Assembly (NCBI GenBank): GCA_028873575.1
Contig: JAGWHY010000001.1
Location: forward strand, 124,001-188,000
Origin: Acidobacteriota bacterium
GTDB lineage: Bacteria > Actinomycetota > Acidimicrobiia > Acidimicrobiales > RAAP-2
Reading direction: 5' to 3'
Length of the DNA: 64,000 nt
A program made the position numbers and the translations under genes. The notes below the pieces were generated by a model that was given only the letters and a program-made list of their open reading frames with translations, searched no databases and was not told the origin of the DNA. This document shows positions 34,050-42,625 of this stretch, piece after piece; positions within the stretch are counted from its first letter, which is position 1, and each line of letters begins with the position of its first letter.

Positions 34050-35167
34050 GCCAGCGGCGAGTTCGTCACGCGCTCAAACCACGCGTGCGGCGCGGCGAGT
34101 TCGTCGGCGCTGGGTAGGCCGTCCACCCGCAAGAACGCACTGAAGACCGCGAGTTCGTGTTGTTCGGCGAGCGTCGTCACGAAGTGGCGCGCCTCGTCGT
34201 GGTGCGGCCCCTGGGTCGCGACGCCAAAGAGCGCGGCCGCGGCGTCCTCGCCGCGCGCGTCGGAGAGTCGATGACGCTGGTGCGCCTCACGCAGCGCCGG
34301 CCGCGGGCCGAAGAGTGCGGTCGTCACGTCAAAGGCCACCGCGTCGAAGACGGCCAGCAGGGCGGCACTCGCGGCGTTAATTGCGCGCGTGGCCGGCGAG
34401 TCGTCGGGCAACTCGATGCCGTCGAGCAGTGACGCCGGGTCGCCCATCAGGTCGTTGAGATCGCCTTGTTGCATCATGGTCTGAAGTCGCTCGAGGAGAT
34501 TGCCTTGCACGGCGCTGACTTCGTTGACGCTGTCGAGTAGCAGCGCGCGAAGCGCGTCGCTCGTTCCCGGTTGCGTCAAAATCAAGGACGCGACGAACTC
34601 CTGGGCGAGGGCGAAGACGTAGACCTCATCACGCTCGAGAGACCACTCCTGAGCGAAGTGCGCGAGATTGTTTACCACGAGGAGTCGTCGTGGGCTGAGG
34701 CGCGGCAGGGGCAGGGTGGCGAGTGACCAGGCGCGCTCCGAGAAGTGTCCCGCGACGGAGCCCATCTGAAAGCCGGCGAAGAGCGGCCCCATGACGGTCG
34801 CCATTTGCGCGGCCAACTCGTTGGTCCCCTCGCCCAGGCCCGTCGCGACGTCACTCCCGCGCGCAATCATCGGCGCGATTAAGGGGCGCCACTGCTCGAG
34901 CGCCGCCGCGGTGAGCGCGGAGCGATTCACGGCGTCGATGTCCTCGCCGACCACCACATCGAAGAGCGCGCCGACGTGGCGCGCGACGAGTGGCGCGAGC
35001 TCTTCGAGGCGCTGACGTTCTACCGGCTCGGCGTTGGGATCGCCGTCGGCGCCGCGCGCGATGTTGAGCGCCAATTGACTCGCGGTTTGAAACCACGCGT
35101 CGGGGCCTTGTTGTTGGAGGAGTGAAAAGATGTCGCCGAACATGTCGCCGAAAGGGTTGACGGTCAC
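34046..35167 (-). CDS. DUF2342 (zincin-like) protein lacking the metalloprotease motif
   Basis: The family is recognised from NPFGDMFGDIFSLLQQQGPDAW, WRPLIAPMIARGSDV, the LPLPRLSPRRLLVVNNLAHFAQEW block and the helical C-terminal half with ERLQTMMQQGDLNDLMGDP. Most relatives carry a zinc HExxH motif just after the 'NLAHFAQEW' block. Here the corresponding helix reads VYVFALAQEFVASLI, without either histidine. It is probably a non-catalytic member. Length is 373 residues. A PDZ-protease-like gene lies directly upstream on the same strand, 9 bases away. Confidence 0.72.
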   Translation of the reverse strand: MTVNPFGDMFGDIFSLLQQQGPDAWFQTASQLALNIARGADGDPNAEPVERQRLEELAPLVARHVGALFDVVVGEDIDAVNRSALTAAALEQWRPLIAPMIARGSDVATGLGEGTNELAAQMATVMGPLFAGFQMGSVAGHFSERAWSLATLPLPRLSPRRLLVVNNLAHFAQEWSLERDEVYVFALAQEFVASLILTQPGTSDALRALLLDSVNEVSAVQGNLLERLQTMMQQGDLNDLMGDPASLLDGIELPDDSPATRAINAASAALLAVFDAVAFDVTTALFGPRPALREAHQRHRLSDARGEDAAAALFGVATQGPHHDEARHFVTTLAEQHELAVFSAFLRVDGLPSADELAAPHAWFERVTNSPLA

Positions 35168-35176
35168 GACTCCAAC

Positions 35177-36244
35177 TTAGAGGTCGCAGTTCAACGTGAC
35201 GTCGGCGTGGTGCAGGGTGCCGTGGTGTTCAAAGACCAATTGGGCTTTGGCGTAGGCCGGCGTCAGGTACAACGTGGAGGTCAGGTCACTCCACGAGTTG
35301 ATGGGGGTGCCGTTGACGCTGGTGAGGATGTCCCCGGGGTGCAGCAGCGCGTGCGCGGCGGGACTAAAGGGGCGTACGGCCTGAATGAGGGCGCCGCCGC
35401 CCTGCGCGGAGGTGCCGCTCACGCCGAGCCCCGCGTGACAGCCGTGACCGGTCGCGACGACGCGCGCGACGCGCGCCACGAACGTCGCCGGGTACCAGAG
35501 ATGGCGTGCGGACAGCACTGCGACGACGTCGCCCTGGGCGTCAATCGCGATGGCGTCGACGTAGGCGCTCATGCTGGTGTCGGACTGGGTCGCGAGATAG
35601 CGCACGACGCCCACGCGGTTCAGCGTCGGATCGCCCATGGACGTGGCCGACCAACGATACGACGGCGTCTTGGTGGACCCTCGCTCGATCGTGGCGATCG
35701 CGGTGACCGGCGCGCTCGACGGCAGCGCGGCGAGTTGGGCCCCGCGCACGCGTTCACCGAGTCGGACGACGGAAAAGTTCAAGACGTCGTCGCGGCCGAG
35801 CAATGTGACGGGAAAGTTGATCTTCTTCGTCGTCGACGCGGTCAGCAGTGCGTTGACGGGAATCTTCGTCGTGGTGACGGCGAGGTCGCCACCGAGGACA
35901 AGGGCCGGAACGTTGGCGACGTGACCGGGCGTCGTGATCGTTAAGTCGATGAGGTGGACGGCCGCTCGTTGGGCTACGGCCGGCAGATCGTCGAACGAAG
36001 CGGCGAGGTGCGACGGGGTGTTCGCGACGACGGCGTGACCACGGTTCGCGAGCAGTACCGTCCCGCCCAGCAAGGCGAGGAGGAGCGCGACGACGCCGAG
36101 CGCACGCGCGCTGCGCACGCGTGGGGACGTCGTGGGCAGGGTTTCGAAGTTCGGGAGTTCACTCGGGTGGACCCAGGTGCGCCGGGCGACGGGCGGTGGC
36201 GAGCCGCGGCGACGCCACCCTCGTTTCGAACCCCACCAGACCAC
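35177..36244 (-). CDS. Membrane-anchored PDZ-domain, trypsin-fold-like protein
   Basis: A 355-residue protein with a basic cytoplasmic N-terminus, one membrane helix (ARALGVVALLLALLGGTVLLA, about residues 45-65), and an extracytoplasmic region. That region resembles a degenerate trypsin-like fold (LTASTTKKINFPVTLLGRDD, DAIAIDAQGDVVAVLS) followed by a PDZ domain (ALIQAVRPFSPAAHALLHPGDI, VNGTPINSW). No clear His-Asp-Ser triad is seen; the GHGCHAGLGVSG segment lacks the GDSGG motif. GTG 36244 was chosen because TAGCCT lies 7 bases before it (leaderless type). GTG 36268 is an alternative, and longer readings collide with the divergent MreB-like gene. Confidence 0.7.
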   Translation of the reverse strand: MVWWGSKRGWRRRGSPPPVARRTWVHPSELPNFETLPTTSPRVRSARALGVVALLLALLGGTVLLANRGHAVVANTPSHLAASFDDLPAVAQRAAVHLIDLTITTPGHVANVPALVLGGDLAVTTTKIPVNALLTASTTKKINFPVTLLGRDDVLNFSVVRLGERVRGAQLAALPSSAPVTAIATIERGSTKTPSYRWSATSMGDPTLNRVGVVRYLATQSDTSMSAYVDAIAIDAQGDVVAVLSARHLWYPATFVARVARVVATGHGCHAGLGVSGTSAQGGGALIQAVRPFSPAAHALLHPGDILTSVNGTPINSWSDLTSTLYLTPAYAKAQLVFEHHGTLHHADVTLNCDL

Positions 36245-36251
36245 GGTATTC

Positions 36252-36294
36252 AGGCTACTGAGCCACACGTGACCCGTAGGGGTCGCCCTAGCAT
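36252..36294. promoter_or_regulatory. Divergent leaderless promoters (PDZ protein and MreB-like protein)
   Basis: Minus strand: TAGCCT at 36257-36252, 7 bases before GTG 36244. Plus strand: TAGCAT at 36289-36294, 8 bases before ATG 36303. Neither gene has a ribosome-binding site. Only about 58 bases separate the two start codons. Confidence 0.45.
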
Positions 36295-36302
36295 TGTCCC
36301 TT

Positions 36303-37307
36303 ATGGCTCTCGACGTCGCGCTCGACATTGGCACCGCGTCGACACGTCTCGCCACCGCGCAGCGCGGCGTGTTGTTCAACGAACCCACCATGGTCGCCAT
36401 CGACACCTCCAGTGGGGACGTGGTGGAAGTGGGTCTCGGGGCGCTGGAGCTCGTGGGACGAACGCCCCGCCACGTAGTCGTCTTTCGTCCCTTCGCCCAG
36501 GGCGCGACCGTGGACTTCGACGTCACGGCGCGATTGATCGCGGGACTGTTCGATCGCGCCGGTATTTCGAAGCTCTCTCGCGCGCGCGTCGTGATGAGCG
36601 TGCCCTCGCTGGCGACCGCCATCGAGCGACGAGCCCTTCGTCAAGCGGCGATCCAGGCCGGTGCCCGTGAAGTGAGTCTCGTCGAGTCGCCCTTGGCCGC
36701 CGCGATTGGCCTGGGTCTCCCCGTGCAGGACCCGATTGGATCGGCCGTGGTGTTGCTCGGCGCGGGAGCGTCGGAGGTGGTCGTGGTTTCGCTCGGCGGC
36801 ATCGTCACTGGACGCGCGCGACGAATCGGCAGTTCCGACGTCGACGGCGCGCTGGCGACGTTGTTGCGCGTGCAGCGCGGCGTCGTCGTCGCGCCGCGCG
36901 TCGTGGAGGAACTGAAGATCACTCTCGCTGACGCGACGGGGTCGTCGCGCGCGCCGCAAGAAATCGTGGCCGCGCGCACCGTTGATCGCGGCGTCCCCGT
37001 GAGCGTTGAGGTGGACAGCGATCTCGTGCACCGCGCGCTGGGCGACGTTTTGAACGCGCTCGTACGCATGGTGGAAGAGTGTCTAAGTGACACGCCACCG
37101 GACCTCTCCCAGGACGTGTCGTCACGCGGGATGACGTTGGCGGGGGGGTTCGCGCAGTTGTCTAATCTCGACGGCCTCCTCGCGCAGGCCACCGGGGTGG
37201 ACGTGCGCGTGGCGGCCCAGCCCGAACTCGTCGTCATCCAGGGTCTGCAGTACTGCCTCGAGGAAATGTCCTCCCTGCACGCGCTCTTTCGTGAGGCCGA
37301 CCGTTAA
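36303..37307 (+). CDS. MreB/actin-like cell-shape protein
   Basis: Actin-fold ATPase related to MreB. Phosphate-1 motif ALDIGTASTRLA (residues 5-16), connect-1-like LVESPLAAAIGLGLPVQDPIGS, phosphate-2-like AVVLLGAGASEVVVVSLGGIV, and adenosine-type LAGGFAQLSNLDGLL near the C-terminus. Length is 334 residues, normal for MreB. The phosphate-2 loop (usually DIGGGTT) is divergent (LLGAGASE), so filament ATPase activity may be altered. The ATG at 36303 is preferred over a TTG at 36294. It may cooperate with the neighbouring envelope proteins in cell-wall growth. Confidence 0.78.
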   Translation: MALDVALDIGTASTRLATAQRGVLFNEPTMVAIDTSSGDVVEVGLGALELVGRTPRHVVVFRPFAQGATVDFDVTARLIAGLFDRAGISKLSRARVVMSVPSLATAIERRALRQAAIQAGAREVSLVESPLAAAIGLGLPVQDPIGSAVVLLGAGASEVVVVSLGGIVTGRARRIGSSDVDGALATLLRVQRGVVVAPRVVEELKITLADATGSSRAPQEIVAARTVDRGVPVSVEVDSDLVHRALGDVLNALVRMVEECLSDTPPDLSQDVSSRGMTLAGGFAQLSNLDGLLAQATGVDVRVAAQPELVVIQGLQYCLEEMSSLHALFREADR

Positions 37308-37372
37308 CGTCGCCGTCGCCCCGTTGATCAGGTGATCCTCGCTAGATTGAGCCTTTGACGGAAGGGTCTTAC

Positions 37373-38218
37373 GTGAAAGTCACCTTGCTCGGTACGGGTT
37401 CGCCGATTCCTCATCCCGATCACGCCGGTCCGGCCACGTTGGTGCGCGGCAGCGACACCGCTCTGCTCTTCGACTGTGGACGGGGCGTCGTGACGCGCCT
37501 GGCCGCGGCCGGTCTGGTGCCGTCGATGCTGGACACCGTCTTCTTGACGCACCTTCACAGCGACCACGTGAGTGATTTGAACGACGTCATCACGACGCAC
37601 TGGGTGATGAACGTCGCGCCACGCGCGCTGCGCGTCGTGGGGCCGGTCGGCACGGCGGCGTTCGTCGACGCGACGTTGGCCGCCATGTCGCGCGACGTCG
37701 AGTTTCGCCTCGCGCACCACGCCGATCTCACGCGCGCCCCGTGGGTCGAGGTAACTGAGGCCCAGCCGGGTGAAAGCGTGGCCGTCGGACCACTGCGCGT
37801 GCGCGTGGCGGCGAGTGACCATCGGCCGGTGACTCCGTCGCTGGCCTATCGGGTGGAGCACGAAGCCACCAGCGTGGTTATCGCGGGCGACGGCGTACCT
37901 TGCGCGACGCTCGACGAACTGCTCGTGGGCGCGAGCGCCTACGTCCAGACCGTCGTGCGCGAAGACCTCGTGCGCGCGATCCCCTCGACGCGTCTTCAGG
38001 ACATCCTCGACTATCACTCGAGCGTGGCCCAAGCGGCGGCCAGCGCCCAGCGCGCCGGCGTGGGCGCGCTGGTGATGACCCACTACGTACCACCGGTGAC
38101 CGACGAGACCCGCGAGGAGTGGCGCGCGCTGGCGAGGGGCTTCGACGGGTTGGTCGTGGTCGGTGATGACCTGACCACCTTGGATCTGGCGACTCTGGAG
38201 GTCTCCGCGACGCCCTAG
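37373..38218 (+). CDS. Metallo-beta-lactamase-fold hydrolase (RNase Z-like)
   Basis: Start KVTLLGTGSPIPHPDHAGPATLV is typical of RNase Z and related hydrolases. The di-zinc motif is THLHSDH (59-65), with later ligands in AGDGVPCATL and MTHYVPP. Length is 281 residues from GTG 37373, which has GGAAGGG at about 6 bases. A TTG at 37355 lies exactly 6 bases after a TAGATT box (37343-37348) and would add six residues. The flexible arm of true RNase Z is not obvious; arylsulfatase-like or unknown activity is equally possible. Confidence 0.8.
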   Translation: MKVTLLGTGSPIPHPDHAGPATLVRGSDTALLFDCGRGVVTRLAAAGLVPSMLDTVFLTHLHSDHVSDLNDVITTHWVMNVAPRALRVVGPVGTAAFVDATLAAMSRDVEFRLAHHADLTRAPWVEVTEAQPGESVAVGPLRVRVAASDHRPVTPSLAYRVEHEATSVVIAGDGVPCATLDELLVGASAYVQTVVREDLVRAIPSTRLQDILDYHSSVAQAAASAQRAGVGALVMTHYVPPVTDETREEWRALARGFDGLVVVGDDLTTLDLATLEVSATP

Positions 38219-38853
38219 TCGTCGTTTTCGTGGCGACCGAGTTGGCTGACCGCCGCGCGCACCTGCCAGTCCCGGTCCTCCCCGGCTCGCGCGAGGGCGG
38301 CGTCGACCTCGGGGCCTTCGAAGTTCGACAGCGCCACAATCGCGCGCCGGCGAATCGGTGCCTTGTCCTCGAGTGCGGCGATGACGGTCGTCAGCGCACG
38401 CTCGTCGCCGATGGCGCCGAGCGCCGCAACCGCGCTCTCGCGACAGCGCGGATCATCGTGGTTCGCGCCGGTGTCGCGTAGCGCGTCGAGCGCCACGACG
38501 CAGGCGTGCTCACCGAGGGCGAAGGCCGCGCGTTCAACGACCAGTGGGTCGTCGTCACCGAGCGCTTCCACCAGCGCGTCGGCTAGACCATCGGCGAGCG
38601 GCGCGCGGTACGCGAGTAGGCGCGCCACCTCGCGACGCACGATCACCTCGTCGTCGCTCAGTAGCGCCCGCCACGCGTGGTCGCTTAAAAGTTCGTGACG
38701 CGCAGCACCACGCAGCGCGAGGACCCTCGCCCGAGGCGCGCCGTTCGCGATCACGTCGCCCAGGAGGTGCTTCGCCGCGTCGTCGTCGTGATAGGACGCG
38801 GCGACCAGAGCGCGATAGGGGTCCTCCGCTAGCGTTTCGTCATCACTTTGCAC
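38215..38853 (-). CDS. HEAT-repeat protein
   Basis: About five repeats of some 30 residues, each an anti-parallel helix pair: for example ALGDDDPLVVERAAFALGEHA, TGANHDDPRCRESAVAALGAIG, ALEDKAPIRRRAIVALSNFE and AGEDRDWQVRAAVSQLG. This is a scaffold for protein binding, with no catalytic motif. Length is 212 residues. GTG start. Its start codon lies back-to-back with the TTG of the divergent protease gene, and its end overlaps the MBL hydrolase by 4 bases. Confidence 0.82.
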   Translation of the reverse strand: MQSDDETLAEDPYRALVAASYHDDDAAKHLLGDVIANGAPRARVLALRGAARHELLSDHAWRALLSDDEVIVRREVARLLAYRAPLADGLADALVEALGDDDPLVVERAAFALGEHACVVALDALRDTGANHDDPRCRESAVAALGAIGDERALTTVIAALEDKAPIRRRAIVALSNFEGPEVDAALARAGEDRDWQVRAAVSQLGRHENDD

Positions 38854-39972
38854 GAGCCCATCTCAGCATCTCTGCGCCGCCGCCGTCGCCTCGCCCCTTT
38901 CGCGCTGGTCGCCTTGGCGTTGCTGGCGGTCATTGGCCTGCAACATTGGCAGCTCAACGAGTACGCGATCACCCCCGGCGACGCCACGCCGGTGGCGCCA
39001 CTGGTGAAGGTGCACGGCGTCGCGACGAATCCGCACCACGACCGGATACTTCTCACCGACGTGTACCTCAGCCCCGTGAGTGCCTTTCAGTGGCTCTCCC
39101 TGCACTTTCAGCGCCACGTCGAATTCGTCGCCCCGGACCAACTCCTCGAACCCGGGGTGCCCGCCGATGAGCTCGACGCCCAGGGATTCCTCCAAATGAG
39201 TGACTCGAAGCAGGCGGCCGAGGTCGCGGCCTTTCGAGCCCTCGGCTGGAAGGTGCCGGCCGTCTCGGCCGGCGCCGTCATTAATGCGGTGATCGCGCCG
39301 TCGCCCGCGCGCGCGGCGCACTTGCACGTCGGTGACGAGATCGTCGGCGTGAACGCCACGCCGATTCGTAACGCCTGTGGCTTGGTGCGCGCGCTGCACG
39401 ACCTGGCTCCCGCGACGACGGTCCAACTCGCGGTTCGTCCCGTCACGATTTCACGCGCGGGTGTGTTGACCTGGGGCCGGGTAGTCCGGCGTTCGCTCAC
39501 TACCGCCGCGGCGCCCAAGGGGATGCTCGCGCCGAGTTGCGCGGCGATTTCGGGACCTGGTCGCTCCTACGTGGGCGTTTCCCTCGAGGACGGGCTGCGG
39601 TACCAATTGCCGGCGACGATCTCGATCAACACGGCCAACATTGGGGGCCCCTCGGCCGGCCTCGCGATGACCCTCGCGCTCATTGACCGATTGAGCCACG
39701 GCTCGTTGACGGGTGGTCACGTGGTCGCGGCGACCGGCACGATGAGTCCGAACGGCGTGGTCGGTGACGTAGGTGGCGTGGCCGAAAAGACCGTGGCGGT
39801 CCAGCGCGCGGGCGCGCAGTACTTTTTGGTGCCCCAGGTCGAGGTAGCCACGGCCCGCGCGAACGCGTCGCCGGGCCTCACCGTGCTCGGGGTCTCTTCG
39901 TTGGCCCAGGCCCTGAAGGACTTGCGCGTGCTCGGTGGCGCCGCCCCCGCCGCCTTAACGCCACCCTCGTAA
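38848..39972 (+). CDS. PDZ and Lon-type serine protease (YlbL family)
   Basis: N-terminal membrane anchor (residues 16-34, RLAPFALVALALLAVIGL). A PDZ domain spans about 140-200 (VINAVIAPSPARAAHLHVGDEIVGVNATPI). The C-terminal Lon catalytic domain has Ser269 in NIGGPSAGLAMTLAL and Lys314 in VGGVAEKTVAVQRAGA, the Ser-Lys dyad. Length is 374 residues. This family processes membrane or cell-division proteins. The start is assigned to TTG 38848 because it is the only initiator before the anchor; it is weak evidence. Confidence 0.88.
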   Translation: MHEPISASLRRRRRLAPFALVALALLAVIGLQHWQLNEYAITPGDATPVAPLVKVHGVATNPHHDRILLTDVYLSPVSAFQWLSLHFQRHVEFVAPDQLLEPGVPADELDAQGFLQMSDSKQAAEVAAFRALGWKVPAVSAGAVINAVIAPSPARAAHLHVGDEIVGVNATPIRNACGLVRALHDLAPATTVQLAVRPVTISRAGVLTWGRVVRRSLTTAAAPKGMLAPSCAAISGPGRSYVGVSLEDGLRYQLPATISINTANIGGPSAGLAMTLALIDRLSHGSLTGGHVVAATGTMSPNGVVGDVGGVAEKTVAVQRAGAQYFLVPQVEVATARANASPGLTVLGVSSLAQALKDLRVLGGAAPAALTPPS

Positions 39973-39997
39973 TCCAAGGCACGGGTCGTTCGGGCCG

Positions 39998-40003
39998 TAG
40001 TCT
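39998..40003 (+). promoter_or_regulatory. -10 box of the leaderless DivIVA-type gene
   Basis: TAGTCT, 7 bases, then ATG 40011, with no ribosome-binding site. Confidence 0.5.
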
Positions 40004-40010
40004 GGTGGGA

Positions 40011-41702
40011 ATGGACGAACGCCGAATCCTCTCGACGACGCGTCAGTCGTCGGCCGAAATCACTCGAGTGAACTTCACCACGGTGCGCAAGGGCGGACTC
40101 GATCCGCACGAAGTGCGCCTGCACTTGGAATCCGTCGCGCGCGAGATGGGGCATCTCGAAACGCGTATCCGTGAGATGCAAGAGCAACTCAACGAGGCGC
40201 AACGCCGCGCGGCCAACCCCACCTTCGACGAAGCCACGCTCGCGAGCGCGCTCGGCACGCAGAGCGCCGCCATTCTGCGCGCCGCGCACGAAGAGGCCGG
40301 CCGCGTCACTTCCGAGGCGCAGGAGCGCAGCGCCACGATGTTCACCGAGAGTCAACAGCGCGCCGCCGCGCACCTTATTGAGGCTCAGGAACGCGCGACG
40401 ACGCTGATCAGCGAGGCCGAAGCCACCGCCACCCAGGTCGAGCACGACGCGCGCCTTGGCGCGGAACGTCTCATTGAATCGGCGAAGGTCAACGGGGAAG
40501 CACTGGTCGACCGAGCGCGCGAACAGGGTCGCGCCATCGTCGACCAGGCCAGTGACGCGCGTCGCGCGGTCTTAAACGACCTCGCGGTCAAGCGCAAGGC
40601 ACTCCATCTGCAGATTGAGCAACTTCGCGCCGCGCGCGACTCGCTCGGTAACTTCATCGCGTCCGTGCGCGATCAAGTGGAGGGAATCCTCGACGCGGTG
40701 AACGCCTCGGACGAAAGCGCCCGCCAGGCCGCGATTGAAGCACTGCGGTTGCGTCCCGTCACGCCCGAGCCCTCGGAAGAAGAGTTGTTGGCCGGAACGC
40801 CGCTGCGTGAGGTGCCCGAGGTCGTGGTGAGCGCGCCGAGTACCGAACTGTCCCCGTCGAACGAACCCGTCGCCACCGAACCCAAGCCCCGCAAGCGCGC
40901 CCGCCCGGAGTCGCCGGTCGAGGAGTCGCTACTCGACGACGATCCGTCGGGCACCGACGTGGTGAACGAGATCTTCGCGCGACTGCGTAAGGCGACGCTG
41001 GAAGAGCGTGGCGCGAGTGCCCCGGCGCCCAAAAGGCACGCCACGCCCGCCAAGCCCGCGACGCCGACGGGCGAACTCTTCGCGCGTCGCGACGACGCCT
41101 TGAGCGAGTCGCTCAGCGTGTTGACGCGACGTGTCAAGCGCGCGCTGCAGGACGATCAGAACGTGATGCTGGAGCGTTTGCGTGACGTGAAGGCGATGAT
41201 CACGACCGAACTCGAAGACGAACACGCCCAGCGCGCGCGTTACGCCGACGCCGCGCTCGACGCGCTCGGTGACGCGGTGGCGGCCGGCGCGCAGTTCGCC
41301 CACGGCGAAGGCGCGGGCGCGAGCGCGGGCGTGGCGCGCGCCGCGATTGACGAATGCGCGACCGACCTGGCGGTGACCGTGGTGCTGGCGTTGCGCAAGC
41401 GAATCCTCTCGGACGGCAACGGTGACGGTCCCGAACGCGCCAACGCCGCCTACCGCGAGTGGCGTGGCGCGCGCGTCGAGCGACTGTGCACCGACTTCGC
41501 GCGCCGCGCGTTTCACTTGGGCGTGATCAGCGCGTCGAACGGCTCGAACGTGCGCTTCTTCGTGGCGCCCTCGGACGCGCCGTGTGACGCGTGCGCCCTC
41601 GACGCGGCGTCGGGCGAACGTCCGGCGGGTCAGCTCTTCCCGAGCGGTTCGGCCTATCCACCCCTGCACGCGGGCTGCGCCTGCACGGTGGCACCGGTCT
41701 AA
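40011..41702 (+). CDS. DivIVA-type coiled-coil protein with a Cys/His-rich C-terminal module
   Basis: The N-terminus (ITRVNFTTVRKGGLDPHEVRLHLESVAREM, about residues 15-45) is a DivIVA membrane-targeting domain. A long Ala/Glu/Arg coiled coil follows to about residue 230, then a Pro/Glu linker and a second helical part to about 500. The end carries Cys525-x2-Cys528 (PCDAC), then LFPSGSAYPPLHAGCAC with His553, Cys556 and Cys558. This layout resembles the C-terminal Cys/His motif of phage Mu F-type head-morphogenesis proteins. It probably works in polar growth or division; metal binding is inference. Length is 563 residues. The stop codon TAA is also the left target duplication of the adjacent IS element. 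Confidence 0.78.
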   Translation: MDERRILSTTRQSSAEITRVNFTTVRKGGLDPHEVRLHLESVAREMGHLETRIREMQEQLNEAQRRAANPTFDEATLASALGTQSAAILRAAHEEAGRVTSEAQERSATMFTESQQRAAAHLIEAQERATTLISEAEATATQVEHDARLGAERLIESAKVNGEALVDRAREQGRAIVDQASDARRAVLNDLAVKRKALHLQIEQLRAARDSLGNFIASVRDQVEGILDAVNASDESARQAAIEALRLRPVTPEPSEEELLAGTPLREVPEVVVSAPSTELSPSNEPVATEPKPRKRARPESPVEESLLDDDPSGTDVVNEIFARLRKATLEERGASAPAPKRHATPAKPATPTGELFARRDDALSESLSVLTRRVKRALQDDQNVMLERLRDVKAMITTELEDEHAQRARYADAALDALGDAVAAGAQFAHGEGAGASAGVARAAIDECATDLAVTVVLALRKRILSDGNGDGPERANAAYREWRGARVERLCTDFARRAFHLGVISASNGSNVRFFVAPSDAPCDACALDAASGERPAGQLFPSGSAYPPLHAGCACTVAPV

Positions 41703-41721
41703 GTGGCTGTGTTCTATTTGG
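41703..41721 (+). repeat. Left terminal inverted repeat of the IS5-type element
   Basis: Its inner part TGTGTTCTATTTGG pairs with the right end. It is flanked outside by TAA, which doubles as the DivIVA-type gene's stop codon. Confidence 0.65.
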
Positions 41722-41767
41722 CGAGTGCCCCAAGCGCCACGACCGCCACCATCACGTCGTGGCCTAA

Positions 41768-42565
41768 TCAAGTGACCTGACCGATTACCAGTGGAAGATA
41801 CTGGAACCCCTGATCGTGGATCCCTCCAAACGAGGACCGAAGCACGGAGACGACCTGCGCCACGTCGTGGACGCGATGCTCTACATCTCGCACACCGGGT
41901 GCCAGTGGCGGTTCCTGCCAGGGGAGTTCGGTCCGTGGACCCGGGTCTGGTCGCAGTTTCGTCGGTGGTCGAGGAACGGAACGTGGACCCGTGTTCTTGT
42001 CGCGCTGCACGCCTCGTAGCGCGTCGCTCTAGGTCGAAAGGAGCCCCGTCCATCGATGGTGGTCATCGACACCCACCTTGCACGAGGAGTCTCCAATGGG
42101 GGCGCAACCTTCCACAACCAGGGCGGTTCCCATGGTCGAACCAATGGTGCCAAGCGCATCGTCTGCGTGGACGTCACGGGCCTGCCGCTCTGCGTGCGCC
42201 TGGTGCCCGCCTCGACGTCCGAAGCCAGCGCCGTCGAACACATACTCGACGACCAGGTACTCACGGGTGCTGACGAACGGCTGGAACTCGTGCTCGTGGA
42301 CCGCGGCACGGCGCGGTCTGCCGCCACGCGGTTGTCAGCGAAGTTCAACTACGAGGTTCGCCGAGTCGGATGGGACGAGTCACCGCGCAACGAGCACGGC
42401 GCCAAGGTCTTTCGCCCCATCCGCCATGCCTGGCGGGTTGAGGTGGCCCACGGCCACCTCGTGCGACGGCGACGCCTGGCGCGCTGCTTCGAGAACACCG
42501 TGACCTCAGCCACCGGATGGCTGCACGTCGCTTCCATCAACGAGCTCCTTCGGGCGCTGTGCTGA
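41768..42565 (+). pseudogene. IS5-family DDE transposase, interrupted by a stop codon
   Basis: One reading frame holds the N-terminal half (LTDYQWKILEPLIVDPSKRG, ISHTGCQWRFLPGEFGPW) and the C-terminal half. The latter carries the DDE blocks: VVIDTHLARGVSNGG, GRTNGAKRIVCVDVTGLPLC, LVLVDRG, RPIRHAWRVEVAHGHL. An in-frame TAG at 42017-42019, followed by RVALGRKEPRPSMVVIDT, breaks the chain. The 5' end has no ATG, GTG or TTG in frame between the in-frame TAA at 41765 and the first conserved residues, so the initiator also seems lost. Programmed frameshifting is not needed to explain the two halves because they share a frame. The gene is judged inactive. Confidence 0.82.
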
Positions 42566-42625
42566 ACTCGTAGGTCTTGCGGCACCGCAACGGACAACCC
42601 CGTTGAGTTGACGCGGGGGAGCTCT

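Noticed and set aside
35177..36622. A longer start for the PDZ protein at 36622
   Set aside because: The extra 126 residues lie antisense inside the MreB-like gene, are Ser/Thr/Arg-rich noise, and the leaderless box points to 36244.
41768..42565. Programmed frameshift in the IS5 transposase
   Set aside because: Both halves are in the same frame, separated by a TAG codon, so no frame change is needed.
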